DNA from: Spiractinospora alimapuensis
Lineage (GTDB): Bacteria; Actinomycetota; Actinomycetes; Streptosporangiales; Streptosporangiaceae
Direction: 5' to 3'
Length of the DNA stretch: 64,000 nt
NCBI RefSeq assembly: GCF_018437505.1
Contig: NZ_CP072467.1
Coordinates: 3,348,001 to 3,412,000 of the forward strand
Shown here: positions 42,486-51,410 of the stretch, in pieces
Numbering within the stretch: position 1 is the stretch's first letter
Layout: each line of letters begins with the position of its first letter
Notes under the pieces: model-generated
The model's input: only the letters and a program-made list of their open reading frames with translations
What the model was told of the DNA's origin: nothing
Database searches by the model: none
Made by a program: the position numbers and the translations under genes

Positions 42486-42959
42486 TCAGCCCTCGGTCAG
42501 CTCCACAATCATCTCAACCTCGACGGGAACGTCCAACGGCAGGGCCGCAACGCCAACAGCGCTGCGGGCGTGCACGCCGGCCTCACCGAAGACCTCGCCG
42601 AGCAGCTCGCTGACGCCGTTGATGACCTGGGGCTGGCCACCGAATGAGGGGTCACTGGCCACGAACCCGACCACCTTGACCACGCGGGCCACCTTGGACA
42701 GCTCGCCGACCTCCGCCTTGACCGCGGCGATGGCGTTCAGACCGCACACCGCGGCGAGCTCCTTGGCCCGCTCGGCCGTCACCTCGGCACCGACCTTGCC
42801 GGTCGCCAGCACCACACCGTCCACCCGCGGGACCTGGCCCGAGACGTAGACGTAGTTTCCGGTGCGGAGGGTGGGCACGTAGGCGGCGACGGGGGCGGCC
42901 ACCTCCGGGATGGTGAGTCCCAGCTCGGCGATACGCGACTCGGGAGTTACGGCGGTCAC
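42486..42959 (-). CDS. RidA-family protein
   Basis: A 157-residue protein, RidA/YjgF-YER057c-UK114 type: VPTLRTGNYVYVSGQVPR, CGLNAIAAVKAEVGELSKVARVVKVVGFV and ARSAVGVAALPLDVPVEVEMIVE with the conserved Arg that binds the imine substrate. Canonical members hydrolyse reactive enamines and imines; this longer subfamily (Rv3678c group) is not fully characterised. GTG 42959 overlaps the DUF4177 stop by four bases. Confidence 0.9.
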   Translation of the reverse strand: MTAVTPESRIAELGLTIPEVAAPVAAYVPTLRTGNYVYVSGQVPRVDGVVLATGKVGAEVTAERAKELAAVCGLNAIAAVKAEVGELSKVARVVKVVGFVASDPSFGGQPQVINGVSELLGEVFGEAGVHARSAVGVAALPLDVPVEVEMIVELTEG

Positions 42960-43132
42960 TGGCGTTCTCGCTTCATGTAGGCAACGTACTGCTGGTTCCT
43001 GGGGTCGGTGCCCTCCGGCAGGGGAGCGGGCACCACGGAGACCAGCTCCCAACCGTCCTCACCCCAGTTGTCAAGGATCTGCTTGGTCGCGTGCGACAAC
43101 AGCGCGACCGTCTGGTACTCCCACTTCGTCAT
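42956..43132 (-). CDS. DUF4177 small protein
   Basis: A 58-residue protein with the family pattern TKWEYQTVALL, ILDNWGEDGWELVSVVP and YVAYMKRE. Function unknown. ATG 43132 is used, with GTG 43141 possible. It heads the DUF4177-ridA-NUDIX-metallo-beta-lactamase operon and diverges from the first ArsA-like gene, the two starts being only 35 bases apart. Confidence 0.8.
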   Translation of the reverse strand: MTKWEYQTVALLSHATKQILDNWGEDGWELVSVVPAPLPEGTDPRNQQYVAYMKRERQ

Positions 43133-43166
43133 GGCCGACACACTACTTCACCGTAGACTTCGAGGA

Positions 43167-44216
43167 GTGAGCGCACGCGGTCCGGCACCAGACAACTCGG
43201 CTCCCCGCCTGCACGTCGTGACGGGCAAGGGCGGAACCGGTAAGACGACTGTCGCGGCCGCCATGGCGCTGAGCCTCGCCGCGCGCGGCCATCGTGTCCT
43301 GCTGATGGAGGTCGAGGGACGTCAGGGCATCGCCGAGCTCTTCGGCACCCCGCCCCTTCCCTATGACGAACGCTGGATCTCCGGGGTGGGGGACGAGGGC
43401 TCGGTGCACGCGCTCGCGGTCGACGCCGAGCAGGCGCTGCTGGAGTACCTGGACATCTTCTACGGGATCCGGCGCGCCGCCCACGCGCTGACCCGGCTCG
43501 GAGTGGTCGACTTCGCGACCACCGTCGCGCCGGGCATGCGTGACGTCCTGCTCACCGGCAAGGCGGTGGAGGCGGTCCGCCGTCGGCGCGACCCCGCGCG
43601 CCGCTCGCGCTGGTCCTCGGAGTCCGACCGTCCCGTGGACGGCGACCAGGAGTTCGCCTACGACCGCGTCGTGCTCGACGGGCCGCCCACCGGTCGGATC
43701 GCCCAGTTCCTCAGTGTCAACGCCGAGGTCGCCGGTCTCGCCAAGGTGGGGCCGATCCGCAACCACGCGGAACGCGTCATGCGGGTCATCCGTTCCCCTC
43801 AGACGGCGGTGCACTTCGTGACGACCCTGGAGGAGATGCCGGTGCAGGAGTCCCTGGACGGCGTCGCCCAGGTGCGGGACACGGGGATCCCCGTCGGCGG
43901 CCTGCTGTTGAACATGACGCGGGAGCAGCTCCTCTCCGACGCCGAGCTGGCGCGGGCCGCGGCGGGTGACGTGGACACTGCCGACCTGCGCGACGCCCTG
44001 GAGTCGGTGGACACACCCCAGGCGTCCCGGGCCGCGGATCTCCTCGCACGCGAACTCGTGGGGCACGCCCGCCGGATCGGCGTGGAGAAGCGGATGCGCC
44101 ACCGCCTGGAGGAGGTCGAGCTTCCCGTGACATCGCTGCCGCTCCTGCCCGACGGTGTGGACCCCGCCGGGCTCCGCGAACTGGCCAAGCACCTCACCGC
44201 GGTGGGCACGCCATGA
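43167..44216 (+). CDS. ArsA/GET3-family ATPase (Rv3679 type)
   Basis: A 349-residue P-loop ATPase with the deviant Walker A VTGKGGTGKTTVAAAMAL, switch residues in VEGRQGIAELF, VVLDGPPTGRIAQFL and the long C-terminal helical domain. It pairs with the next gene; the Mtb pair Rv3679-Rv3680 (BagAB) forms one complex linked to glycerol and nitric oxide tolerance. GTG 43167 is taken as the start; ATG 43131 is in frame but reaches into the divergent gene. Neither has a well-spaced Shine-Dalgarno, so a leaderless mRNA is possible. Overlaps the next gene by four bases. Confidence 0.9.
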   Translation: MSARGPAPDNSAPRLHVVTGKGGTGKTTVAAAMALSLAARGHRVLLMEVEGRQGIAELFGTPPLPYDERWISGVGDEGSVHALAVDAEQALLEYLDIFYGIRRAAHALTRLGVVDFATTVAPGMRDVLLTGKAVEAVRRRRDPARRSRWSSESDRPVDGDQEFAYDRVVLDGPPTGRIAQFLSVNAEVAGLAKVGPIRNHAERVMRVIRSPQTAVHFVTTLEEMPVQESLDGVAQVRDTGIPVGGLLLNMTREQLLSDAELARAAAGDVDTADLRDALESVDTPQASRAADLLARELVGHARRIGVEKRMRHRLEEVELPVTSLPLLPDGVDPAGLRELAKHLTAVGTP

Positions 44217-45391
44217 GCGAGCTAACCATCCCGCCCCCCTCCGGATCCCGCGGCAACCCGGCCCTGGACTGCGACGCCCTTCTCGTCGACGCCGAGACGC
44301 GCATCGTCGTCTGCTGCGGCGCGGGAGGCGTGGGCAAGACCACCACCGCGGCGGCCCTCGCGCTCCGGGCGGCTGAGCTCGGTCGGGACGCCGTGGTCAT
44401 CACGGTGGACCCGGCACGCCGGCTCGCCCAGGCACTCGGCCTGACGGAGCTGGACAACACCCCACGACCCGTGGAGCTGGGACCCGGTGCGCGGGGAAGC
44501 CTGCACGCCATGATGCTCGACATGAAGCGCACCTTCGACGAGGTCGTCACCGACAACGCCGACCCCGCCCGCGCCGAGGAGATCCTCGCCAACCCCTTCT
44601 ACCAGTCGCTGTCGACCAGCTTCTCCGGCACACAGGAGTACATGGCGATGGAGAAGCTGGGGCAGCTCCGGCGGGACGGTGACTGGGACCTCATCATCGT
44701 CGACACCCCGCCGAGCCGGTCGGCGCTGGACTTCCTCGACGCCCCCAAGCGCCTCGGCCGGTTCCTTGACGGCAAGCTCATCAGGTTCCTGACCGCGCCC
44801 GCCGGCGGAAACGGACGCGCTTACCTGCGCATCCTCGGCACGGGGTTCGGGCTGGTGACGGGGTTCGTCAACAAGGTCGTCGGGGCCCAGGCGCTGCGGG
44901 ACCTCCAGACCTTCGTGACCCAGTTCGACGCGGTGTTCGGTGGCTTCCAGGAACGGGCGCGACGCACCTACGAACTCCTGCAGGCCCCGGGGACCGCGTT
45001 CCTGGTGGTCGCCGCGCCCGAGAGCGACGCACTACGCGAGGCGTCGTACTTCATCGAACGGCTGGGCTCCGACCGGATGCCGATGTCGGGGCTCGTGCTG
45101 AACCGCACGCACCACAGTGACCTGACCTGGCTGACCGCAGCGGAAAGCGGCGCCCGGGCCGACGCCCTCGACGACGCGGGGCGATCCCCGCTCGCGGCGT
45201 CGGCCCTGCGCCTGCACGCCGACCGACTGCGGGCCCGAGCGAAGGAGACGCGGGTGCTGGCGGAGTTCACCGCACAGCATCCCGCCATCCCCCTCGTGGA
45301 GGTCCCCGCCCTCCCCGAGGACGTCCACGATCTCTCGGGCCTGCACAAGGTCGGACGCTCGTTGTCTGTGGAGGACCGCGCCGCCTCGTGA
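44213..45391 (+). CDS. ArsA/GET3-family ATPase (Rv3680 type)
   Basis: A 392-residue ATPase with deviant Walker A CCGAGGVGKTTTAAALAL, ITVDPARRLAQALGL, LIIVDTPPSRSALDFLDAPKRL and a long C-terminal extension (MPMSGLVLNRTHHSDL, IPLVEVPALPEDVHDL). ATG 44213 lies in an ATGA overlap with its partner, so equal expression of a heteromer is expected. The stop codon sits in the loop of the following terminator. Confidence 0.9.
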   Translation: MSELTIPPPSGSRGNPALDCDALLVDAETRIVVCCGAGGVGKTTTAAALALRAAELGRDAVVITVDPARRLAQALGLTELDNTPRPVELGPGARGSLHAMMLDMKRTFDEVVTDNADPARAEEILANPFYQSLSTSFSGTQEYMAMEKLGQLRRDGDWDLIIVDTPPSRSALDFLDAPKRLGRFLDGKLIRFLTAPAGGNGRAYLRILGTGFGLVTGFVNKVVGAQALRDLQTFVTQFDAVFGGFQERARRTYELLQAPGTAFLVVAAPESDALREASYFIERLGSDRMPMSGLVLNRTHHSDLTWLTAAESGARADALDDAGRSPLAASALRLHADRLRARAKETRVLAEFTAQHPAIPLVEVPALPEDVHDLSGLHKVGRSLSVEDRAAS

Positions 45392-45405
45392 CGGCGCGGT
45401 CCTCC
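45370..45405. terminator. Bidirectional hairpin terminator between the ArsA-like operon and wblA
   Basis: A perfect 14-bp stem (45370-45383 with 45392-45405) around an 8-base loop that contains the ArsA-like stop codon. The convergent wblA gene ends at 45413. Confidence 0.75.
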
Positions 45406-45412
45406 CCCGTGC

Positions 45413-45736
45413 TCAGCTCGCGATGAGCTCCTCACGGTTCTCGTTCTCCTCCGGGCCACTGGCGCGGAGGTAGTCCGCTCGGGCGCGCTCCAGCAGCGCC
45501 CGCCAGGAGGTCACGTCCGGGCGGCGTCGTAGTAACGCGCGACGCTCCCGTTCGGTCATCCCTCCCCACACGCCGAACTCGATGCGGTCGTCCAAGGCGT
45601 CCGCCAGACACTCCGTCCGGACCGGACAGCCCCGGCACAGCATCTTCGCTCGGTTCTGTTGGGCCCCCTGGACGAACAGCGCGTCCGGGTCTCCTTCGCG
45701 ACACAGGCCCCTACTTGCCCAATCATTGCTCCACAT
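45413..45736 (-). CDS. wblA: WhiB-family iron-sulfur regulator WblA (WhiB4)
   Basis: A 107-residue WhiB protein with the four cluster ligands C12, C34, C37 and C43, the turn EFGVWGGMTERERRALLRRRP and a basic, then acidic, tail. Its place between the ArsA-like pair and the PASTA penicillin-binding protein gene is that of Streptomyces wblA (SCO3579) and Mtb whiB4 (Rv3681c). WblA controls aerial development and represses antibiotic production; WhiB4 senses redox state. ATG 45736 is preceded by GGGAG at a slightly long distance. Confidence 0.94.
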   Translation of the reverse strand: MWSNDWASRGLCREGDPDALFVQGAQQNRAKMLCRGCPVRTECLADALDDRIEFGVWGGMTERERRALLRRRPDVTSWRALLERARADYLRASGPEENENREELIAS

Positions 45737-46082
45737 GCTGTCCCACTCCCATAGTTCATCATGTGTGGCCGTTTGCGGTCGGCAGGATGAGCAGGACGAA
45801 TCCCCAGGCAACACTGTGGGGGATCCGCGAGGGGCACTGACTCATTTCCCAATAACCGCTCAGGGCACGAAGCTATGAATTGCGAGGACATCCCAACAGC
45901 CCCCATTGGGCCCATTTATGGAATAGTCCGAGCGGGCCATTCGCACCGTGTCGGGTGACTGACAGTCCGCGTTGGTGATCTTCGACACCGGGCCGTCGCC
46001 ACTTCCGTCCCGTCCGCAACCTTGCAGCATCGGACCCTCACACCATGCGATTCCGGCTACGAAGACGCGTAGTCTTAGGGAC
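45737..46082. other. Intergenic region between wblA and the penicillin-binding protein gene
   Basis: 346 bases holding both divergent promoters. The region is somewhat AT-richer around 45840-45930. A long regulated leader upstream of wblA would be in keeping with relatives, but I see no recognisable box. Confidence 0.45.
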
Positions 46083-48470
46083 GTGGGACGAGCGACTGTG
46101 GTGCAGCGGATCGGCCAGCTCTTCGGTGTCAGTGTCATGGCGGGAGTGCTAGTGGCCGCCATGATCCTGCCTGCGGTGGGCGGACTCGGTCTGACCGCGC
46201 GCGACGTCGCGACCGGCTTCCTCAACATGCCCAGCGAACTCGAGACGCTGACGCCCCCGCAGCGGTCGATCATCTACGACAGCGAGGGGGGCGAAATCGC
46301 GCAGGTCTATGACCGAAACCGCGAGCTCATCGAGCTGGAGGACATGTCGCCGATCCTGCAAGAGGCCATCATCGCCATTGAGGACAGCCGTTTCTACGAG
46401 CACGGTGGCATCGATATCCAGGGCACCTTCCGCGCCGCGATACGCACCTTGCGCGGGGACACCCAGGGTGGATCCTCCATCACGCAGCAGTACGTGAAGA
46501 ACGTCCTCGTGGAGAGCGCGACCTCCCGCGAGGAGGTCGAGGACGCCCAGGCCGAGACCCTGGCCCGCAAGATCCGCGAGCTCCGCTACGCCGTCACCCT
46601 GGAGCAGGAGCTCACCAAGGACGAGATCCTGGAGGGCTACCTCAACATCGCCTACTTCGGCGACGGCGCCTACGGCGCGGAGTCCGCGTCGCAGCACTTC
46701 TTCAGCGTGAGCGCCGACGAGCTCGAACTCGACGAGGCCGCGACCCTCGCCGGGGCGGTCCGGTTCCCGTTCCAGTACAACCCCCGGTTGAACCCCGACG
46801 AGGCGGTGGACCGGCGGAACACGGTGCTGGACCGGATGGCCGAGAACGAGATGATCACGTGGGAGGAGGCCGAGGAGACCAAGGAGGCCGACCTCGACCT
46901 CGACGCCGCGGACATGCCCGACAACGGATGTGTGCCGTCCGACGCGCCGTTCTTCTGTGACTACGTGATCAACCACATCACCAACAGCGAAGAGTTCGGT
47001 GAGGACGAGGAGGAACGGGACCGCTGGCTGAAGACCGCGGGCCTGGAGATCCACACCACCCTCGACCCCGACATGCAGGAGGCCGCCCAGGACGCGGTCG
47101 ACAAGTGGGTCCCCCGGGACAACGAGTCGCGCAAGGTCGCGGCGGAGGTCCTGGTCGAGCCGGGGACGGGCGAGATCCGCGCCATGGCGCAGAGCCGCGA
47201 CTACGGGCCCGACGAGGACGAGCTGGGCGTCACGTCCATCAACTTCACCACCGACTACGACAACGGTGGCAGCACCGGCTTCCAGGCGGGCTCGACTTTC
47301 AAGACCGTCACCCTCGCGGCAGCGCTCGACCAGGGGCTGGGCTTCGGCACGTCCTTCGACTCACCGGGCAGCATGACCATCACCGGGCAGACCAACTGCG
47401 AGGGCGGCACCCTCGCGCCCTGGTCCGTGAGCAACGCCGGTGAGAGCGACTCCGGCGGGCACAACATGATCTCCGGCACCAAGGGGTCGGTGAACACCTA
47501 CTTCGCCCAACTTCAGCGGCGGGTCGGACTCTGCGACGTGATCGAGATGGCCGAGACCCTCGGTCTCGAGCGCGCGGACGGCACGAGCTTCGACAACCCC
47601 AACACCCAGGCCAACAACTCCTTCACGCTCGGCAGTGAGGAGGTCTCGCCTATGCGCGTCGCCAACGCCTACGCGGTGTTCGCCTCCGGCGGCCAACTGT
47701 GCGAGCCCCAGCCGTTCACCGAGATCTACGACAGCGTCAAGGACGAGACACTGGAGTTCGACTCCGACTGTGAACAGGTGATCGACGAGGACGTCGCGGC
47801 CGGCGTGAGCTACATCCTCAGCCAGACGTTCAAGGGCGGCACGACCAACGGACTGGACATCGGCCGTCCCGCCGCCGCCAAGACGGGCAGTACCGACGGC
47901 ACGGCCGCCGCCTGGTTCGCCGGGTTCACCCCCAACCTCTCCGGCGCGGTGTTCGTCGGCGACCCGCGTGGGCCGCAGGAGTACCCGCTGCGCAACGTGA
48001 ACATCGGCGGGCGCTACTACGGCCAGGTGTACGGCGCGACCATCCCCGGGCCGATCTGGCAGGAGACGTTCCGCGAGGCCGTCGAGAAGATCCCGGAGGA
48101 GAGCTTCCCCTCCGCACCGTCACGGTTCGGGTCCACGTCCTCCCAGCCGAGTGGTGGGGGCAGTGACACCCAGACCGCGGCGGCGGGCGGTGTTCCCGAC
48201 GTGGTCGGTCAGACGGAGGAGGCGGCGGTCGCCGCCCTCGACGACGCCGGCTACAACGTCAACGTGTCCGGAAGCCCGATCTCCTCGGCGGAACCCGCGG
48301 GGAGCGTCGCGGCGGTGAACCCCGACCCGGGGACCAGCCTGCCGTCCGGGGCGACCGTGAACCTGTTCCTCAGCAATGGTGAGGGTGGGGCCGACGGCGC
48401 TTTGAACGATCACGGCCAACCGGCGATCTGGCCGGGCTCCACCCGTGACCCCGACCACGGCGAGGCCTGA
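46083..48470 (+). CDS. Bifunctional class A penicillin-binding protein with PASTA domain (PonA2 type)
   Basis: A 795-residue peptidoglycan synthase. One N-terminal span, then a GT51 glycosyltransferase (IAIEDSRFYEHGGIDI, GGSSITQQYVKN, LEGYLNIAYFG). A transpeptidase follows with S404 in AGSTFKT, SxN in GSVNTYF and KTG in AAKTGSTDGT. A C-terminal PASTA domain (VPDVVGQTEEAAVAALDDAGY) likely binds muropeptides. GTG 46083 is chosen because upstream in-frame residues look non-coding; GTG 46098 is an alternative. Matches Rv3682/SCO3580 in position. Confidence 0.94.
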   Translation: MGRATVVQRIGQLFGVSVMAGVLVAAMILPAVGGLGLTARDVATGFLNMPSELETLTPPQRSIIYDSEGGEIAQVYDRNRELIELEDMSPILQEAIIAIEDSRFYEHGGIDIQGTFRAAIRTLRGDTQGGSSITQQYVKNVLVESATSREEVEDAQAETLARKIRELRYAVTLEQELTKDEILEGYLNIAYFGDGAYGAESASQHFFSVSADELELDEAATLAGAVRFPFQYNPRLNPDEAVDRRNTVLDRMAENEMITWEEAEETKEADLDLDAADMPDNGCVPSDAPFFCDYVINHITNSEEFGEDEEERDRWLKTAGLEIHTTLDPDMQEAAQDAVDKWVPRDNESRKVAAEVLVEPGTGEIRAMAQSRDYGPDEDELGVTSINFTTDYDNGGSTGFQAGSTFKTVTLAAALDQGLGFGTSFDSPGSMTITGQTNCEGGTLAPWSVSNAGESDSGGHNMISGTKGSVNTYFAQLQRRVGLCDVIEMAETLGLERADGTSFDNPNTQANNSFTLGSEEVSPMRVANAYAVFASGGQLCEPQPFTEIYDSVKDETLEFDSDCEQVIDEDVAAGVSYILSQTFKGGTTNGLDIGRPAAAKTGSTDGTAAAWFAGFTPNLSGAVFVGDPRGPQEYPLRNVNIGGRYYGQVYGATIPGPIWQETFREAVEKIPEESFPSAPSRFGSTSSQPSGGGSDTQTAAAGGVPDVVGQTEEAAVAALDDAGYNVNVSGSPISSAEPAGSVAAVNPDPGTSLPSGATVNLFLSNGEGGADGALNDHGQPAIWPGSTRDPDHGEA

Positions 48471-48507
48471 CCAGTCCCGACGCGTCCTGGTGACGAACCG
48501 TGGGGGC

Positions 48508-48535
48508 TCTTCCGGACGGTTCACCATCCGGAAGA
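48508..48535 (+). terminator. Hairpin after the penicillin-binding protein gene
   Basis: A 9-bp stem TCTTCCGGA/TCCGGAAGA around a 10-base loop, 38 bases past the stop, in the space before the convergent YqeY gene. Confidence 0.5.
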
Positions 48536-48575
48536 ACAGGCGTCCAGCGGAGCGGCGGCCCCTCGTGGGCGCCGC

Positions 48576-49019
48576 TCAGGCGAGCTGGCGGCGTACCTCG
48601 GTCGAGACCCGCTTGCCGTCGGCGCGGTCCCCGACCCGAGGCAGGACCTCCTTCATCACCGCGCCCATCTGGGTCGCCCCCGTCTCGGAGATGACGGTGG
48701 ACACGATCTCGGCGAGTTCGTCATCGCCGAGCTGAGCGGGGAGGTACTCGCCCAGGACCACGGCCTCGGCGCGCTCGGCCTCGGCGCGCTCCTCCCGGCC
48801 GCCGGTGTCGAACGCCTCGGCGGCCTCCCGGCGCTTCTTGACCTCGCGCGCGATGATCTTCTGGATCTCGTCGTCGTCGAGTTCGCGGGCGGTCTCGCCC
48901 GACGTCGACTCGGTGGAGACCACGGTGAGCACCATGCGCAGGGTGCGGGCGCGCACCGCGTCACGTTGCTTCATGGCGCTCGTGAGGTCGCTTTGTAGAC
49001 GTTCTTTCAGCTCGGACAT
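48576..49019 (-). CDS. GatB/YqeY domain protein
   Basis: A 147-residue YqeY-family protein: SELKERLQSDLTSAMKQRDAVRARTLRMVL, DDDEIQKIIAREVKKRREAAEAF, EYLPAQLGDDELAEIV and TQMGAVMKEVLPRV. It resembles the tRNA-binding tail of the GatB amidotransferase subunit; the stand-alone role is unproven. ATG 49019. Divergent from the metallophosphoesterase gene. Confidence 0.92.
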   Translation of the reverse strand: MSELKERLQSDLTSAMKQRDAVRARTLRMVLTVVSTESTSGETARELDDDEIQKIIAREVKKRREAAEAFDTGGREERAEAERAEAVVLGEYLPAQLGDDELAEIVSTVISETGATQMGAVMKEVLPRVGDRADGKRVSTEVRRQLA

Positions 49020-49118
49020 GAACCCTGATCCTACGGCGTTCCGGCGGGACGCTCGCGGGGTTTTCGCCGCGGTGCCGAGGATCTGCCACGATGAGAGGGA
49101 GTCGGAAGGGAAGTGTCC

Positions 49119-50033
49119 ATGGGTGAGCGTGCTCCATCGATCCGTTCCATCGGGATGGGCGCGGCCGGCGTGGCCGCGATCGGCGCCGCGGGCCTGGCCT
49201 ACGCCGGGCTCGTCGAACGGAACTGGTTCCGGCTTCGCCACTATGAGGTTCCTCTCCTCCCGCCCCGAAGCCCTCGGCTGCGGATTCTCCACCTCGCGGA
49301 CGCCCACCTGACTCCGGGACGCCGCCGGATGATCGACTGGATCCGCGGCCTGGACGACTACGAACCCGACCTCGTGGTGAACACCGGGGACTCGCTGGCG
49401 TCCGCGGACGCCGTCGAACCCTTCCTCGACGCACTGGGGCCGCTCCTACGACGCCCCGGCGTGTTCGTCTTCGGCTCCAACGACCTCTACGGGCCGCAGT
49501 GGAAGAACCCGGCGCGCTACCTGTGGCGCAGTAGCCACAAGGACTACGAGGTCCGTCGGGTCCCCGACCTGCCGTGGGAGCACCTCAGCGCCGCGATGAC
49601 CTCGGCGGGGTGGCTCGACCTCAACAACCGCAAGGGCGACGTGAAGGCCGGGACGCTCGACGTCGCGGTGGCCGGTATCCACGACTCCCACATCAAACGG
49701 GACCGCTACGACCTGATCGCCGGCCCCGCCGACCCGGGCGCCGACCTCCGTCTGGGCGTAATGCACTCCCCGGAACCGGCCAACCTGGACCGGTTCACCG
49801 CGGACGGCTACCAACTCCTGCTCGCCGGCCACACCCACGGCGGCCAGATCTGCCTCCCGGGCTACGGGACGCTGGTCACCAACTGCGGCATCGACCGCCA
49901 CCGCGCCCGTGGCCTCAGCCGCAACGGCGACTCCTACCTCCACGTCTCCGCCGGCCTCGGCACCTCCCCCACCGCCCCCGTCCGTTTCTTCTGCCGCCCC
50001 GAGGCCGCCCTCCTCGACATCGTCGCGCGATAG
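49119..50033 (+). CDS. Membrane-associated metallophosphoesterase
   Basis: A 304-residue calcineurin-like phosphoesterase with an N-terminal hydrophobic anchor ([21 protein letters not shown]). Metal-binding motifs are [31 protein letters not shown] (GNHD variant), GVMHSPEP and [14 protein letters not shown]. Rv3683 lies in the same place in mycobacteria. Substrate not known. ATG 49119 is the better of two nearby starts (GTG 49113). Confidence 0.9.
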   Translation: MGERAPSIRSIGMGAAGVAAIGAAGLAYAGLVERNWFRLRHYEVPLLPPRSPRLRILHLADAHLTPGRRRMIDWIRGLDDYEPDLVVNTGDSLASADAVEPFLDALGPLLRRPGVFVFGSNDLYGPQWKNPARYLWRSSHKDYEVRRVPDLPWEHLSAAMTSAGWLDLNNRKGDVKAGTLDVAVAGIHDSHIKRDRYDLIAGPADPGADLRLGVMHSPEPANLDRFTADGYQLLLAGHTHGGQICLPGYGTLVTNCGIDRHRARGLSRNGDSYLHVSAGLGTSPTAPVRFFCRPEAALLDIVAR

Positions 50034-50081
50034 TCGTTACCGCACCACCACGAATGTCCGTTACACTGTGATGCGGAACCT

Positions 50082-50158
50082 CGGGGTGTAGCGCAGCTTG
50101 GCAGCGCGCTTCGTTCGGGACGAAGAGGTCGTGGGTTCAAATCCCGCCACCCCGACCA
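50082..50158 (+). tRNA. tRNA-Pro(CGG)
   Basis: A full cloverleaf of 74 bases (50082-50155) with an encoded CCA (50156-50158). The acceptor stem is CGGGGTG/CACCCCG. The anticodon stem CTTCG/CGAAG encloses loop TTCGGGA, giving anticodon CGG (proline) with G37 as expected. The T-arm has GTTCAAATC. Confidence 0.95.
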
Positions 50159-50161
50159 GCC

Positions 50162-50192
50162 AAAACGCCAGTCCATACGGACTGGCGTTTTT
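50162..50192 (+). terminator. Rho-independent terminator after tRNA-Pro
   Basis: A perfect 13-bp stem (50162-50174 with 50179-50191), 4-base loop and T-run: the most canonical intrinsic terminator in the window. Confidence 0.9.
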
Positions 50193-50204
50193 GTTTTGGG
50201 AGAC

Positions 50205-50238
50205 CGATGGGAGACCACGACTCCAAGGTCTCCCATCG
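50205..50238. repeat. 12-bp inverted repeat behind tRNA-Pro
   Basis: CGATGGGAGACC (50205-50216) and GGTCTCCCATCG (50227-50238) are perfectly complementary with a 10-base spacer. GGGAGACC also occurs just before the left arm at 50198-50205 as a direct repeat. Confidence 0.6.
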
Positions 50239-50429
50239 TTGACTGCCTCGAGATGAGCTGACGCCGAGCCGTGCGCGTCGATACCCCTCCTCACAAGCAC
50301 CGAGTGTCGATTCCGGCTCGACAGTACACAGTGTTGCGGCCTTCGGACTCACGCGACGAAACTAGGACATACATTCGCTTTATCGGGATTTTCCAGTGGA
50401 GAAGATGGAATCCCGCTAGCTTGCCGGAC

Positions 50430-51392
50430 ATGCCGAGCAAACCACATGAGGCTCTTCACCAGATCTTCCGTGAGGACACCTCTCTGATATCGCGACTACT
50501 ACGCCGATACCTCCAGGAGGACGTGCCCGCCCCGGACTCCGCCACGGTGTTGAACGTGGACCTCACCGAGGTTCAACCCCTGACCCGATTCACTGACACC
50601 GCGATCCTCTGCAAGTGGGAAAAACGGAAACATATCTTCGTCGTGGAATCCCAAACCAAAGACGATGACAGGAAGCGCATCACCTGGCCCTACTACATCG
50701 CCTACCTCCACAACCGATACAAGTGCGGGATCACACTCGTGGTGCTGTGCCCGGACCAGTCTGTCGCGGAGTGGGCATCGGAACCGATCATCATCGGCCT
50801 CGATGGGTGGACATCGATGCTGGTGCGTCCCTTCGCTCTCGGACCGAAGGACGTACCGCCTCTGGTTGACCCGGAAGAGGCCAGCCAGGACATCGTCCTG
50901 GCCGTGTTCTCCGCGCTACTCCAACGCCTCGACGCAACCGCTAACGACAATCTCGACGTACTCGCCGCCGCCTTGGATAACATCGATACCGAGACCGCGA
51001 AAGCTCTGGCTGTATTCACTGAAGCAGGCCTTGGGGAGTCCACCGCCCAACAGATCTGGAGGGATCTCATGAACGCTCGGACGTACCAGTACCAGTCTCA
51101 GATCGCCGCTGACTACCGCGAGCAAGGCCTAGCGGAAGGACGGGCGGAAGGACGGGCCGAGGGGCGGGCCCAAGGACGGGCGGAGGGGCAGGCGGAAGGA
51201 CGGGCCGAAGGACGGGCGGAGGGGCAGGCCGAGAGTCGAGCCGCGGATGTTGTACGGATCTTGGAGAAGCGTGGGGTGACCGTGGACGCGGCCAGCCGGG
51301 AACGAATCCTGGGCTGTACGGACCTGCACCAACTGGACCAATGGTTCGACCGAGCGATCACCGCACACGCCGTCGGTGAACTCTTCGTCTAG
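50430..51392 (+). CDS. Rpn-like PD-(D/E)XK nuclease-fold protein with AEGR repeats
   Basis: A 320-residue protein of a family common in streptomycetes. Residues 1-130 look like a Rpn/PF04754 nuclease core: PHEALHQIFREDTSLISRLLRRYL, the catalytic-type D56 in RFTDTAIL, and ExQ at E73-Q75 in HIFVVESQTKDDDRKR. A helical middle (LGPKDVPPLVDPEEASQDI) leads to Met214, a coiled linker of nine AEGR-type 4-residue repeats and a DUF4351-like C-terminus (VVRILEKRGVTVDAASRERIL, LHQLDQWFDRAI). ATG 50430 has no good Shine-Dalgarno, whereas Met214 has one. Lower third-position GC and position behind a tRNA suggest acquisition. Nuclease activity is inferred. Confidence 0.75.
   Translation: MPSKPHEALHQIFREDTSLISRLLRRYLQEDVPAPDSATVLNVDLTEVQPLTRFTDTAILCKWEKRKHIFVVESQTKDDDRKRITWPYYIAYLHNRYKCGITLVVLCPDQSVAEWASEPIIIGLDGWTSMLVRPFALGPKDVPPLVDPEEASQDIVLAVFSALLQRLDATANDNLDVLAAALDNIDTETAKALAVFTEAGLGESTAQQIWRDLMNARTYQYQSQIAADYREQGLAEGRAEGRAEGRAQGRAEGQAEGRAEGRAEGQAESRAADVVRILEKRGVTVDAASRERILGCTDLHQLDQWFDRAITAHAVGELFV
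51069..51392 (+). other. Predicted intragenic short form of the Rpn-like protein
   Basis: Inside the previous gene, GGAGGG (51058-51063) stands five bases before in-frame ATG 51069 (codon 214). Translation from here gives a 107-residue protein: the AEGR coil plus the C-terminal domain. In E. coli Rpn proteins an internal start yields such a C-terminal fragment that inhibits the full-length nuclease. The downstream duplication begins at this same point, which supports it as a unit. Confidence 0.5.
51132..51239 (+). repeat. Nine 12-bp tandem repeats coding AEGR
   Basis: Consecutive 12-base units (type GCGGAAGGACGG) encode AEGR with AQGR, AEGQ and AESR variants. The downstream copy has only four units, so the array changes length. 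It forms a charged coiled linker and is not a CRISPR array. Confidence 0.85.
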
Positions 51393-51410
51393 ACGAACCC
51401 CAGGAATCTC

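Noticed and set aside
45972-46082. 37-codon extension of the penicillin-binding protein gene
   Set aside because: Pro/Ser/His-rich peptide unlike the family's N-terminus; GTG 46083 lies immediately before the expected cytoplasmic head.
51132-51239. Tandem repeats as a possible CRISPR array
   Set aside because: Units are 12 bases without spacers and keep a reading frame coding AEGR.
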